Of a stretch of DNA of 49,534 nucleotides, positions 28,543 through 40,426 are shown piece after piece. The notes beneath the pieces were generated by a model. It made no database searches and was not told the DNA's origin. It was given only the letters and a program-made list of their open reading frames with translations. Source of the DNA: Melioribacter roseus (GTDB lineage: Bacteria; Bacteroidota; Ignavibacteria; Ignavibacteriales; Melioribacteraceae); assembly GCA_020722005.1 (NCBI GenBank), contig DYLP01000018.1:1-49534 (forward strand). The letters are read 5' to 3'. Every line of letters starts with the position of its first letter. The first letter of the stretch is position 1. A program made the translations under genes and the position numbers.

Positions 28543-29853
28543 ATGTCGTTACTAAAGAAAAAACTCGAAGAAAAGATTCTACAGCACAGACCCAGAACCG
28601 AACGTCTGCTCAAAGAGTATGGAGATGTAAAGGTGGACGAGGTAAAAATCAGTCAGGTAATTGGAGGAATGAGAGGAATTAAATGTTTGGTTACTGATAT
28701 TTCGTATCTCGACCCTTTCGAAGGAATTCGTTTTAGAGGGTTCACCATACCTGAAGTCCTCGAAAAACTTCCTAAAGTTTCTGGCGCTGAAATGCCTTAT
28801 GTCGAAGGTTTTGTTTATCTTTTATTGACGGGCGATATTCCTACTATGCAGGAAGTTGAAGAAGTGCACAACGAATTTAATGCCCGCAAAAAAGTGCCTC
28901 AGTATGTTTTCGACATTCTCCATGCAATGCCCAAAGATTCTCACCCAATGACTATGTTTGCTACAGCCATCATGTCGATGCACCTCGATTCAGTATTCGA
29001 TAAAGAATATAGAAAGGGAATTCATAAGTCCGATTACTGGTCTGCGTACTATGAAGATGCAATGAATCTCCTTGCCAAAATTCCTGAAATTGCAGCACAC
29101 ATTTACAGATGGAAATATAAAAATGGTGATATAATTCCGAGCGACCCAAATCTCGATATGGGAGGCAATTTTGCTCATATGATGGGTATCGACAAACCGT
29201 ACGACGATGTAGCTCGCCTTTATTTTATACTTCACAGTGATCACGAAAGTGGTAACGTTAGCGCTCATACGGGACATCTTGTAGCCAGCGCATTATCCGA
29301 CATTTATTATTCAATAAGCGCTATGCTGAACGGTCTTGCAGGACCTTTGCATGGACTTGCAAATGAGGAAGTGCTCAGGTGGCTACATGGTGTAATGGAT
29401 TCAATGGGAGGCAAAATTCCAACTGAAGAAGGAATGAAAAAGTTCGTGTGGGATACTCTTCAATCAGGAAAAGTAGTTCCTGGATTTGGACACGCTGTGT
29501 TGAGAAAGACCGACCCAAGATATATGGCACAAAGAGAATTTTGTTTGAAACACCTACCCGATGATCCGATATTTAAATACGTCGACCTTTTATTCAAAGT
29601 TGTACCCCCAATTTTATTGGAACAGGGTAAAGCCAAAAATCCATGGCCCAACGTCGACGCCCAGTCGGGTGTTATTCAGTGGCATTATGGAGTAAGGGAA
29701 TACGAATTCTATACGGTTCTGTTTGGAATTGGAAGAGCCCTTGGAGTTTGCTCTAATATAATCTGGGCACGTGGGCTTGGTTATCCGATCGAACGTCCAA
29801 AATCGATCACAACGGATATGCTGGAAGAAATTGCATTCGGGAAAAAATCTTAA
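28543..29853 (+). CDS. gltA: Citrate synthase, eukaryote-like type
   Basis: Condenses acetyl-CoA and oxaloacetate at the entry to the TCA cycle. The 436-residue protein is closest in style to mitochondrial (dimeric, si-type) citrate synthase, also found in some Bacteroidota and Geobacter, rather than to the E. coli enzyme. Catalytic residues are His270 (GPLHGLANEE), His317 (PGFGHAVLRKTDPRY) and Asp372 (PNVDAQSG). GGAGG lies 5 bases before the ATG. An inverted-repeat element follows the stop and probably ends the transcript. Confidence 0.95.
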   Translation: MSLLKKKLEEKILQHRPRTERLLKEYGDVKVDEVKISQVIGGMRGIKCLVTDISYLDPFEGIRFRGFTIPEVLEKLPKVSGAEMPYVEGFVYLLLTGDIPTMQEVEEVHNEFNARKKVPQYVFDILHAMPKDSHPMTMFATAIMSMHLDSVFDKEYRKGIHKSDYWSAYYEDAMNLLAKIPEIAAHIYRWKYKNGDIIPSDPNLDMGGNFAHMMGIDKPYDDVARLYFILHSDHESGNVSAHTGHLVASALSDIYYSISAMLNGLAGPLHGLANEEVLRWLHGVMDSMGGKIPTEEGMKKFVWDTLQSGKVVPGFGHAVLRKTDPRYMAQREFCLKHLPDDPIFKYVDLLFKVVPPILLEQGKAKNPWPNVDAQSGVIQWHYGVREYEFYTVLFGIGRALGVCSNIIWARGLGYPIERPKSITTDMLEEIAFGKKS

Positions 29854-29860
29854 TGAATTT

Positions 29861-29965
29861 AGGGGCTGTCTAAGAATTATCTCTTTGAGAGGAAAAAGAC
29901 ACTAATTTCAAGTTTTTTCATGAAAAATTAAGTGAACTTTTTACTTTTTGGACAGCCCTTTTTTT
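29861..29965. repeat. 100-bp inverted-repeat element, MITE-like or large terminator
   Basis: Imperfect terminal inverted repeats of about 18 bp bound the element: GGGGCTGTCTAAGAATTA at 29862-29879 and the reverse complement of GGGCTGTCCAAAAAGTA ending at 29958. Inside are smaller palindromes (CTCTTTGAGAG; TTTTTTCATGAAAAA) and no ORF. GGGCTGTC ends of this kind occur on non-autonomous transposon derivatives. The right arm is followed by seven T, so on the plus strand it can also terminate citrate synthase transcription. No convincing target duplication is visible in the T-rich flanks. Confidence 0.5.
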
Positions 29966-29967
29966 AA

Positions 29968-30888
29968 ATGAAAAGAGAAAATTTATTTTACTTACCAGTA
30001 ATTTTAATGTCGGTAGCGGTAATAACGCTGGCACTGGCTTTAATTTTTATTAAACGCAAAGAAGAAAACCTAAAAATTTCCGTAGAATTTAAAAATCCAG
30101 AGTACAGGGTATTTATCCCCGGAATTCCGCTCCAACTCGAATTTTGCGGAGAACCCGTCCCGATGCAGGTTGAAGATGTCTATGAGAGGGTCGAGCGAGA
30201 AATATTGGTTAATACTTACTGGAATTCTTCGACTCTGCTTAATATTAAGAGAGCAAACAGATGGTTTCCCGTAATTGAGCCGATTCTTAAAAAGTACGGT
30301 ATCCCGGATGATTTCAAATATATGGCGGTAATCGAAAGTAATTTAACGAATATGGTTTCAGCTGCAGGTGCTGCAGGATTCTGGCAGCTTACTCCACCAG
30401 CTGCAAAAAAATATGGATTGGAAATTTCTAATACTGTTGATGAAAGATATGATGTCGAGAAAGCTACCGAAGCGGCATGTAAATATCTGAAAGATTCTTA
30501 CGCAAAATATAAAAACTGGACGATGGCAGCTGCATCGTATAATTATGGTACGAACGGTATTGACCGCCAGATAAAAAATCAAAAAAGCAATAACTACTAC
30601 AAACTTTACCTGAACCAGGAAACTTTTCGTTTTCTAGCTCGTATAGTGGCTTTAAAAGAAATAATGACCAATCCTGAAAAATATGGATTTTCCCTTGATG
30701 ACAAAGAGCTGTATAAACCGTATAAATACAAAATAGTTAATGTAAGGTATGCTATAAAAAATCTAACTGAATTTGCCGAACATTACGGTACTACATATAA
30801 AAAACTCAAACTATTGAATCCCTGGTTACGGGATAGTTATTTGCCTGCTCGGAAGGGTAAAGTCTATCGTGTTAAAATTCCTGACTAA
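29968..30888 (+). CDS. Membrane-anchored lytic transglycosylase
   Basis: Cleaves peptidoglycan between MurNAc and GlcNAc with formation of an anhydro end. The 306-residue protein has one N-terminal membrane helix (about 8-28) and an SLT domain (about 95-225) with catalytic Glu123 in MAVIESNL followed by GAAGFWQLTPPAAKKYGL and AAASYNYG, the MltD-like signature. The last 60 residues resemble a LysM repeat (YAIKNLTEFAEHYGTTYKKL ... LPARKGKVYRVKIP). No ribosome site is evident; the ATG lies just after the T run of the inverted-repeat element. Confidence 0.9.
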   Translation: MKRENLFYLPVILMSVAVITLALALIFIKRKEENLKISVEFKNPEYRVFIPGIPLQLEFCGEPVPMQVEDVYERVEREILVNTYWNSSTLLNIKRANRWFPVIEPILKKYGIPDDFKYMAVIESNLTNMVSAAGAAGFWQLTPPAAKKYGLEISNTVDERYDVEKATEAACKYLKDSYAKYKNWTMAAASYNYGTNGIDRQIKNQKSNNYYKLYLNQETFRFLARIVALKEIMTNPEKYGFSLDDKELYKPYKYKIVNVRYAIKNLTEFAEHYGTTYKKLKLLNPWLRDSYLPARKGKVYRVKIPD

Positions 30889-30899
30889 TAGAATTTTAG

Positions 30900-34096
<3,197 letters not shown>

Positions 34097-34121
34097 TGGC
34101 AAGTAATTTTATTGATTGTGT

Positions 34122-34733
34122 ATGATTAATATTGCTGTGTTTGTGTCGGGACGGGGTTCAAATTTCAGAGCCATTAATGAAAAAGTTTCCGGTGATAAAA
34201 TTAAAATCGTTGCTCTCGTCAGTAATCATATTGATTGCGAAGCTGTCGACTATGCAATGCGAAATAATATCCCGGTATTCTTTGTTGCCGAGAAAACTTC
34301 CGGCAAGTTTATCAGTTACGATGAATTAACGAATATATTTAAAGATAAAAATATAGAACTAATTGTCCTTGCCGGTTTCTTGAAAAAACTACCCGATAAG
34401 TTCGTGGATTCTTTTGAATACAAGATTATTAATATACATCCCGCTCTTCTTCCTGCTTTTGGCGGGAAAGGAATGTACGGTCTCAATGTACACAATGCGG
34501 TATTTAATTCATCCGCAAAAGTGTCGGGCGCCACAGTCCATTTCGTGGATAAAATTTATGACAATGGCAAAATAATTATGCAAAAATGTGTCGATATCTC
34601 AGATGTGAAATCTCCACACGAAATTGCTGAAAGGGTATTGAAAATCGAACATGAAATCCTTCCGTATGTTGTACAAAAATTCGCCGATGGTAAAATTATT
34701 ATCGAGGATAACAGAGTAATTATTATGGAGTAA
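34122..34733 (+). CDS. purN: Phosphoribosylglycinamide formyltransferase
   Basis: Transfers a formyl group from 10-formyl-tetrahydrofolate to GAR in purine synthesis. The ATG at 34122 (203 residues) is preferred to a TTG two codons earlier. The phosphate loop is GRGSN (10-14), and the active-site residues are in NIHPALLPAFGG (Asn104, His106) and SGATVHFVD (Asp143). Size is normal for monofunctional PurN. It is followed 4 bp later by purH. Confidence 0.95.
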   Translation: MINIAVFVSGRGSNFRAINEKVSGDKIKIVALVSNHIDCEAVDYAMRNNIPVFFVAEKTSGKFISYDELTNIFKDKNIELIVLAGFLKKLPDKFVDSFEYKIINIHPALLPAFGGKGMYGLNVHNAVFNSSAKVSGATVHFVDKIYDNGKIIMQKCVDISDVKSPHEIAERVLKIEHEILPYVVQKFADGKIIIEDNRVIIME

Positions 34734-34737
34734 TAAG

Positions 34738-36255
34738 TTGAATAAATTAGCATTAATAAGCGTTTCGGATAAAACAAAAATAGTTGAATTCGCTTCTAAT
34801 CTTATTAACAATGGATACGATATACTTGCAACTGGTAAAACAGCAAAGACTTTGATGGATAGCGGCATCAGATGTAGAGAAATTAGCGATTTCACTTCTT
34901 CTCCGGAAATATTCTCAGGACGTGTTAAAACTCTGGACCCCAAAATCTTCGGGGGTATTCTTATGCGCCGTGATGTGCAGGAAGATATTCAACAAGCTCG
35001 TGAAAACAATATCCTGCCAATTGATATCGTTTGTGTTAACCTGTACCCTTTTCCCGAAGTTGTAAATCGTAAAGATATTTCGCTCGATGTGAAAATTGAG
35101 AATATAGACATTGGGGGACCGAGCTTGATTAGAGCTGCTGCGAAAAATTATAAATATGTATCAGTACTAACTAATCCTGAACAGTACGATCCCTTTATAG
35201 AAGAATTAAATAATGGAACAATTAGTATCGAAACGCGCATTAAACTTGCAGCCGAAGCGTTTTCTCATACTTCGATGTACGACACAATTATTGCCAACTT
35301 TTTCGAAAAAGAATTTTTATCCGAACCGAAGGCAATAAGATTGAATTACAAGACTGCCTTTAATCTAAGATATGGAGAAAATCCGCATCAAAAAGCAACA
35401 TTGTTTGGCAATTTTTCTGAATACTTCGAAATTTTACACGGTAAAGAATTGTCTTACAATAACATAATTGACCTTACTGCAGCTATTGAGCTTGTTTCAG
35501 AATTTGATAAAACGGGATGCGCTATTATAAAACATACAAATCCCTGCGGTGCATCGATTGCAGGCTCTGTACTGGAAGCTTACGAAAAAGCATTATCGGG
35601 GGATCCAGTATCTGCATTCGGAGGAATTGTAGCTTTCAATAATGAAGTTGATTTCCAAACTGCACAAAAATTGAACGATGTTTTCCTGGAAATTATTTGT
35701 GCACCTTCTTACACCCGAGAAGCTCTTGATGAATTAAAAAAGAAAAAGAACAGAAGGTTGATACTTATTAAAAAATATCCTGCTGATGACCAGCAAGTAA
35801 TCAGAAGCGTTCCTGGCGGACTATTGGTTCAGGATAAAGATAATTCAAAAATATCCGATGACATGTTAAAGGTAGTAACAGAAAAGAAACCGACGCCATC
35901 TGAAATTGAGGACCTTAAATTTGCGTGGGTGGTTTGTAAGCATACCAAGTCGAATGCAATTGTTTTTGTTAAAAATGGCAAGGTACTTGGTGTTGGAGCT
36001 GGACAAATGTCACGCGTCGATTCTGCAAAAATTGCTGCTATAAAAGCTAATCAATTCGGACATCAGCTCGAGGGTGCAGTGGCGGCGTCTGATGCTTTCT
36101 TCCCATTTGCCGATGGACTGCTTGAAATTGCCAAATATGGAATTACCTCCGTTATTCAACCAGGAGGTTCGGTACGTGATGAAGAAGTTATCAAGGCAGC
36201 CGATGGAAATAATTTATCGATGATATTTACAGGAATTAGAAATTTTAAACACTGA
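34738..36255 (+). CDS. purH: AICAR transformylase / IMP cyclohydrolase
   Basis: Bifunctional enzyme for the last two steps of IMP synthesis. The 505-residue protein has the N-terminal MGS-like cyclohydrolase domain (ALISVSDKTKIVEFASNL, STGKT-like LATGKTAKTL, KTLDPKIFGGIL) and the C-terminal transformylase domain (IKHTNPCGASIAGS; GAGQMSRVDS; ending FTGIRNFKH). The start is TTG, supported by GGAG 7 bases upstream and by alignment of the first residues with the family. It follows purN directly and precedes mreB by 25 bp. Confidence 0.96.
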   Translation: MNKLALISVSDKTKIVEFASNLINNGYDILATGKTAKTLMDSGIRCREISDFTSSPEIFSGRVKTLDPKIFGGILMRRDVQEDIQQARENNILPIDIVCVNLYPFPEVVNRKDISLDVKIENIDIGGPSLIRAAAKNYKYVSVLTNPEQYDPFIEELNNGTISIETRIKLAAEAFSHTSMYDTIIANFFEKEFLSEPKAIRLNYKTAFNLRYGENPHQKATLFGNFSEYFEILHGKELSYNNIIDLTAAIELVSEFDKTGCAIIKHTNPCGASIAGSVLEAYEKALSGDPVSAFGGIVAFNNEVDFQTAQKLNDVFLEIICAPSYTREALDELKKKKNRRLILIKKYPADDQQVIRSVPGGLLVQDKDNSKISDDMLKVVTEKKPTPSEIEDLKFAWVVCKHTKSNAIVFVKNGKVLGVGAGQMSRVDSAKIAAIKANQFGHQLEGAVAASDAFFPFADGLLEIAKYGITSVIQPGGSVRDEEVIKAADGNNLSMIFTGIRNFKH

Positions 36256-36280
36256 CCTCTTTTGTGAGGTGGGAGGATAT

Positions 36281-37306
36281 ATGGGATTATTTGACTTTTT
36301 TATGACAGATCTGGCTATCGACCTTGGCACCGCAAATACTCTTATCTATATAAAAGGTAAAGGAATTGTGCTGAACGAGCCTTCGATAGTAGCTTACGAC
36401 AGAAATACAAAAAGGATAATAGAACTTGGAAATAAAGCTAAAGAGATGCAGGGCAGAGAGCATCGGGATATAAGAGTTACACGTCCAATGCGCGACGGCG
36501 TTATAGCAGATTTTGAAATTGCCGAGGGAATGATAAGAGCGTTTATTAAAAAGGTTACCTCTAACAGTTTTGCAAGTAAAAGAATTGTTATTGCCGTGCC
36601 CAGTGGTGTAACTGAAGTAGAAAAACGTGCAGTACGCGATGCAGCTGAACACGCCGGTGCGAAAGAAGTTCATTTAATAGCAGAACCTATGGCGGGCGCT
36701 ATCGGTATTGGTATTGACGTCGAAGCCCCTGCAGGTAATATGATAATTGATATTGGTGGTGGAACAACTGAAATTGCAGTTATTGCTCTAGGCGGTATTG
36801 TAAACGAGGAATCGGTCAGAATTGCAGGAGACGAAATGAATAATGCCATTATGCAATTCTTCAAGAAAAACTATAATCTATTGATAGGCGAACGCACTGC
36901 CGAAGCTATTAAGTGTGAGGTCGGTTCCGCTGTGCCCCTTAAAGAAGAAGTGACAATACAGGTTAAAGGAAGGGACCTTGTAGGCGGTATTCCGAAAACA
37001 ACAGAAGTTAGTTCCGTCGAAATCCGTGAAGCACTCAATGAAAATATTATACAAATTATCGATGCAGTCAAACAAACTCTCGAACGCACACCACCTGAAT
37101 TATCGGCAGATATTCTCGATCGGGGCGTAATGTTGACAGGCGGAGGCGCTCTCTTGAAAGGGCTGGACGAAAGGATACGAATGGAAACCAATTTACCTGT
37201 TCACGTTGCGGATGACCCCCTTACAGCCGTTGTGAGAGGCACGGGTAAAGCTCTGGAAAATATCAATAAATATTCGAAAGTTTTTTTGCGTAAAAGAACA
37301 TACTGA
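36281..37306 (+). CDS. mreB: Rod-shape actin-like protein MreB
   Basis: Actin-like filament that organises lateral wall growth under the inner membrane. I use the ATG at 36281 (341 residues) because GGGAGG lies 6 bases before it; an in-frame GTG four codons earlier overlaps that box. Signature segments: LAIDLGTANTLIYIKGKGIV (phosphate 1), GNMIIDIGGGTTEIAVIAL (phosphate 2) and MLTGGGALLKGLDERI (adenosine). The amphipathic start MGLFDFFMTD fits membrane binding. First gene of mreB-mreC-mreD-mrdA-rodA, all overlapping. Confidence 0.97.
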   Translation: MGLFDFFMTDLAIDLGTANTLIYIKGKGIVLNEPSIVAYDRNTKRIIELGNKAKEMQGREHRDIRVTRPMRDGVIADFEIAEGMIRAFIKKVTSNSFASKRIVIAVPSGVTEVEKRAVRDAAEHAGAKEVHLIAEPMAGAIGIGIDVEAPAGNMIIDIGGGTTEIAVIALGGIVNEESVRIAGDEMNNAIMQFFKKNYNLLIGERTAEAIKCEVGSAVPLKEEVTIQVKGRDLVGGIPKTTEVSSVEIREALNENIIQIIDAVKQTLERTPPELSADILDRGVMLTGGGALLKGLDERIRMETNLPVHVADDPLTAVVRGTGKALENINKYSKVFLRKRTY

Positions 37307-38136
37307 TGATAAGATTTTTGCTTAAGATAATTAATACCTATAAAGAATATTTACTGCTTTTTGTGCTTTCTACAATTAGCTTGCTTGTGCTCTCTTTTAA
37401 TGATAATCCCCAATTGATTCGATTAAAACAATTCGCCTTCGGAAATTTTGCGGTTGTTAGCGAATTAATAAATTATCCTCTTTCGCTCATCCAGAAACGC
37501 GAATCAATTGAAAAACTCAAAAGAGAAAATGCCAGACTGATGCTTGAATTGAGTAGACTCAAAAACCGAGTGGATGAAAATAGGGAATTGAGAGCAATAT
37601 TTAATTTAAAAGATTCTCTCAACTATCCGCTTGTTGCTGCAGACATTATTTCTAAAACAGTCAACAATATCGATGGTTCATTCATAGTTAACAAAGGCTT
37701 GAATGACAGTATTAATATCGGTATGCCTGCGTTATGTTCCGGCGGCCTGGTTGGAATTGTTACGAACATCTCAAATGATTATGCGGTTGTAAGAAGTCTT
37801 TACAATACTAAACTAAAAATCGCAGTTGCAATTAAACCGTTAAATATTAACGGAATTATGACATGGGACGGCAGTAAACTGGTAATTAAAAATATTCCAT
37901 CTACATATGATATAAAGATAGGGAGCCTGGTCGAAACATCTGAATTTAGTACTATCTTTCCACCCCGCATTCCCATAGGGAAAGTAATCGAGAGGGAAGA
38001 AGTACCTGTCGGATCTCTACATAACGTTACAGTACGTCCTGATACCGACATTCGAACACTTTATAATCTTTTTATAATGCATATTGTACCGGATAAAGAA
38101 CTTGAAGACATAAAACTCAATCTTATAAGTAAATGA
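37306..38136 (+). CDS. mreC: Rod-shape protein MreC
   Basis: Bitopic inner-membrane protein linking MreB to the periplasmic wall synthases. The 276-residue protein has one membrane helix (about 13-31), a coiled coil (about 63-95, IEKLKRENARLMLELSRLKN) and the beta-barrel pair of MreC (about 105-265; VNKGLNDSINIGMPALCSGGL, RIPIGKVIEREE). It overlaps mreB by one base and mreD by 4. Confidence 0.93.
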   Translation: MIRFLLKIINTYKEYLLLFVLSTISLLVLSFNDNPQLIRLKQFAFGNFAVVSELINYPLSLIQKRESIEKLKRENARLMLELSRLKNRVDENRELRAIFNLKDSLNYPLVAADIISKTVNNIDGSFIVNKGLNDSINIGMPALCSGGLVGIVTNISNDYAVVRSLYNTKLKIAVAIKPLNINGIMTWDGSKLVIKNIPSTYDIKIGSLVETSEFSTIFPPRIPIGKVIEREEVPVGSLHNVTVRPDTDIRTLYNLFIMHIVPDKELEDIKLNLISK

Positions 38137-38621
38137 TAAAGCAAATACTAATACTTATATTTTTGTTTACTTTGCTGGCTGCTCTACAGATTACAGTAGT
38201 ACCTCTTATCAGTATATCAGGAATAGCGCCCAACCTATTGATTGTATTAATTACATTTTATGCTTTGAAGAACGGTCAATCCTTTGCTATTCTTTTGGGA
38301 TTTACTTTTGGATTTCTATTTGATTTAATTTCAGGGGGTGTTATAGGCGTAAATATGTTTGCCATGACTATAAGTGGTTTTATTGCAGGTTATTTTTATA
38401 ATGAAAATAAAATTGAAATAAATATCGCAACGATGAATCTTTTTTATATTAATCTGGTAGTTGCTACTGTATATTCTTTTTTATATACGTTGATTGCTGC
38501 AGCAGGGCCAGAGCTTAATCTATTTATTCTTTTGGTTGAAGGTAGTTTTCTCCCTGCTGTTTATACTTCTGTCTTTGCATTGCCTGTATTAGTTGCAATG
38601 CCTAAAAGGGAATTAAGATGA
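38133..38621 (+). CDS. mreD: Rod-shape protein MreD
   Basis: Small integral membrane partner of MreC in the elongasome. The 162-residue protein is almost entirely hydrophobic with about five membrane helices; the stretch GFTFGFLFDLISGGVIGVNM is the conserved MreD region. Identification rests on that stretch, topology and position between mreC and mrdA, overlapping each by 4 bp. Confidence 0.9.
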   Translation: MIKQILILIFLFTLLAALQITVVPLISISGIAPNLLIVLITFYALKNGQSFAILLGFTFGFLFDLISGGVIGVNMFAMTISGFIAGYFYNENKIEINIATMNLFYINLVVATVYSFLYTLIAAAGPELNLFILLVEGSFLPAVYTSVFALPVLVAMPKRELR

Positions 38622-40426
38622 AAGAACAAATTTTCGGACAGGACGTTCGAAGGAGATTATTATTTCTGATAATAATCGCATTCTTTCTTATTTCACTTAT
38701 TCAATTGTTTAATATGCAGGTATTACAGGGTAGCATTTATACTGCCAAAGCCAACGAAAACAGCATTAAACCAATTTATGAGACTGCTCCGAGGGGCATA
38801 CTTTACGACAGAAATAAAAATGTACTTGTAGGAAATAAACCATCTTTTACTTTGAGAATTACACCCGATAAGTACGACACTTCCCTTAATCGTTATTTAG
38901 AAACCATGCTTGGCTTCGAAAAAGGTTATATCAACAATCTGCTCAAAAAGAACAGGCATATGTCACCTTACGTACCTATAAGATTAGCAAAAAATGTAGA
39001 TTACAAAGTTATTGCTTGGTATGAAGAAAATTCGGAAAAGCTAACAGGTGTTGATTATGTAATAGAAATGCGTAGGGACTATACTTTTGGAGTCAGGGGT
39101 TCTCATCTATTCGGATACTTGAGAGAAATCAACAAAAGCCTGTTGGATAAAATGACCGGCTATAGTCTCGGAGATGAAATTGGCTATGTTGGAATAGAAA
39201 AAAAATATGAATCAGTGCTCCGCGGCGAAAAGGGTATTCAATACCTATTGGTTGATTCTCATCAAAAGACAATTGGCAGATACAACTCCGGTAAAAGCGA
39301 TATAGTTCCCGTTAAGGGATTCGATTTAATGCTTACGATTGATAAGTATACCCAGCAAGTTGCCGAATCGTTATTTACCGATAAACGAGGTGCCCTTGTT
39401 GCAATTGAACCTACCACTGGCGAAATTCTGGCTATGGTTAGTTCACCTATGTATGATCTGGAAAATTTCTCTTCAATGGATTTTTCGAAGGTTTGGAAAG
39501 GACTAAATGAAGACGAGGATAAACCCCTATTTAACAGGGCGACAATGTCAATTTATTCACCTGGTTCTACGTTTAAAATGGTTTCGGCAATAGCCGGACT
39601 TGAAGAAGGAATAATAACAGAAAAAAATCGTTTTTATTGTAACGGTGGCTACTATTTTGGTAATCGTTTTTTTAAATGTCTCCATAATCACGGCAGTCTA
39701 GACCTTATAACTTCAATTGAGAAATCGTGCAATTCATATTATTATCAACTGGCTCTTAAAATAGGACTTGATAATTGGTCAAAATATGCGGCTAAATTTG
39801 GTTTCGGAAGGAGAACCGGAATTGATATAGGAGAAGAAACTGACGGCTTATTACCCACAAAAAAATATTATGAAAATGCTTTTGGTAAAGATCGCTGGCC
39901 AAAAGGGATTTTATTGAGCCTGGGAATCGGGCAGGGCGAGCTGAGTGTTACGCCTCTCCAGTTAGCGCAATATGTAGCACTGATTGCAAACTATGGAAAA
40001 TCTGCAAAACCGCATCTGGTTAAAGGCATTTATCAAAAAAGGGGCTTCCAGAAAATTGAACCTGAATATTATGACACTGGAATTAGTAAAAGTACTTTTG
40101 ATATAGTTAGAAATGCAATGTATCTTGTTGTCAACGGAGCTGGCACGGCAACTAATATAAGATTGCCGGATATAAAAATTTCAGGTAAAACTGGTACGGC
40201 TCAAAATCCCCATGGTGATGACCATTCTCTCTTTATTGGTTTTGCACCGTATGAAAATCCCAAAATTGCTGTTGCAGTCGTAGTTGAAAATGCTGGTTAT
40301 GGAAGCACTGTTGCCGCTCCGATTGCACGGGATGTAATTAAAGCCTATTTAAGTAATCGCATTGCAAAGGATAATAAAATAATTAAAAAGGAAGTCATGG
40401 CAGGAGTGAACAAAATTGAAAATTGA
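38618..40426 (+). CDS. mrdA: Penicillin-binding protein 2 (elongation transpeptidase)
   Basis: Class B PBP that crosslinks peptidoglycan for lateral growth together with RodA. The 602-residue protein has an N-terminal membrane helix (about 12-30), a PBP dimerisation domain (about 50-215) and the transpeptidase with SPGSTFK (Ser317, Lys320), the SCN motif in EKSCNSYYY, and KTGT at 524-527. Its start overlaps mreD and its 3' end overlaps rodA by 11 bases. Confidence 0.96.
   Translation: MKEQIFGQDVRRRLLFLIIIAFFLISLIQLFNMQVLQGSIYTAKANENSIKPIYETAPRGILYDRNKNVLVGNKPSFTLRITPDKYDTSLNRYLETMLGFEKGYINNLLKKNRHMSPYVPIRLAKNVDYKVIAWYEENSEKLTGVDYVIEMRRDYTFGVRGSHLFGYLREINKSLLDKMTGYSLGDEIGYVGIEKKYESVLRGEKGIQYLLVDSHQKTIGRYNSGKSDIVPVKGFDLMLTIDKYTQQVAESLFTDKRGALVAIEPTTGEILAMVSSPMYDLENFSSMDFSKVWKGLNEDEDKPLFNRATMSIYSPGSTFKMVSAIAGLEEGIITEKNRFYCNGGYYFGNRFFKCLHNHGSLDLITSIEKSCNSYYYQLALKIGLDNWSKYAAKFGFGRRTGIDIGEETDGLLPTKKYYENAFGKDRWPKGILLSLGIGQGELSVTPLQLAQYVALIANYGKSAKPHLVKGIYQKRGFQKIEPEYYDTGISKSTFDIVRNAMYLVVNGAGTATNIRLPDIKISGKTGTAQNPHGDDHSLFIGFAPYENPKIAVAVVVENAGYGSTVAAPIARDVIKAYLSNRIAKDNKIIKKEVMAGVNKIEN

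Noticed and set aside
36871-37191. 106-codon ORF antisense to mreB
   Set aside because: Shadow of a highly conserved coding frame; no ribosome site or family match.
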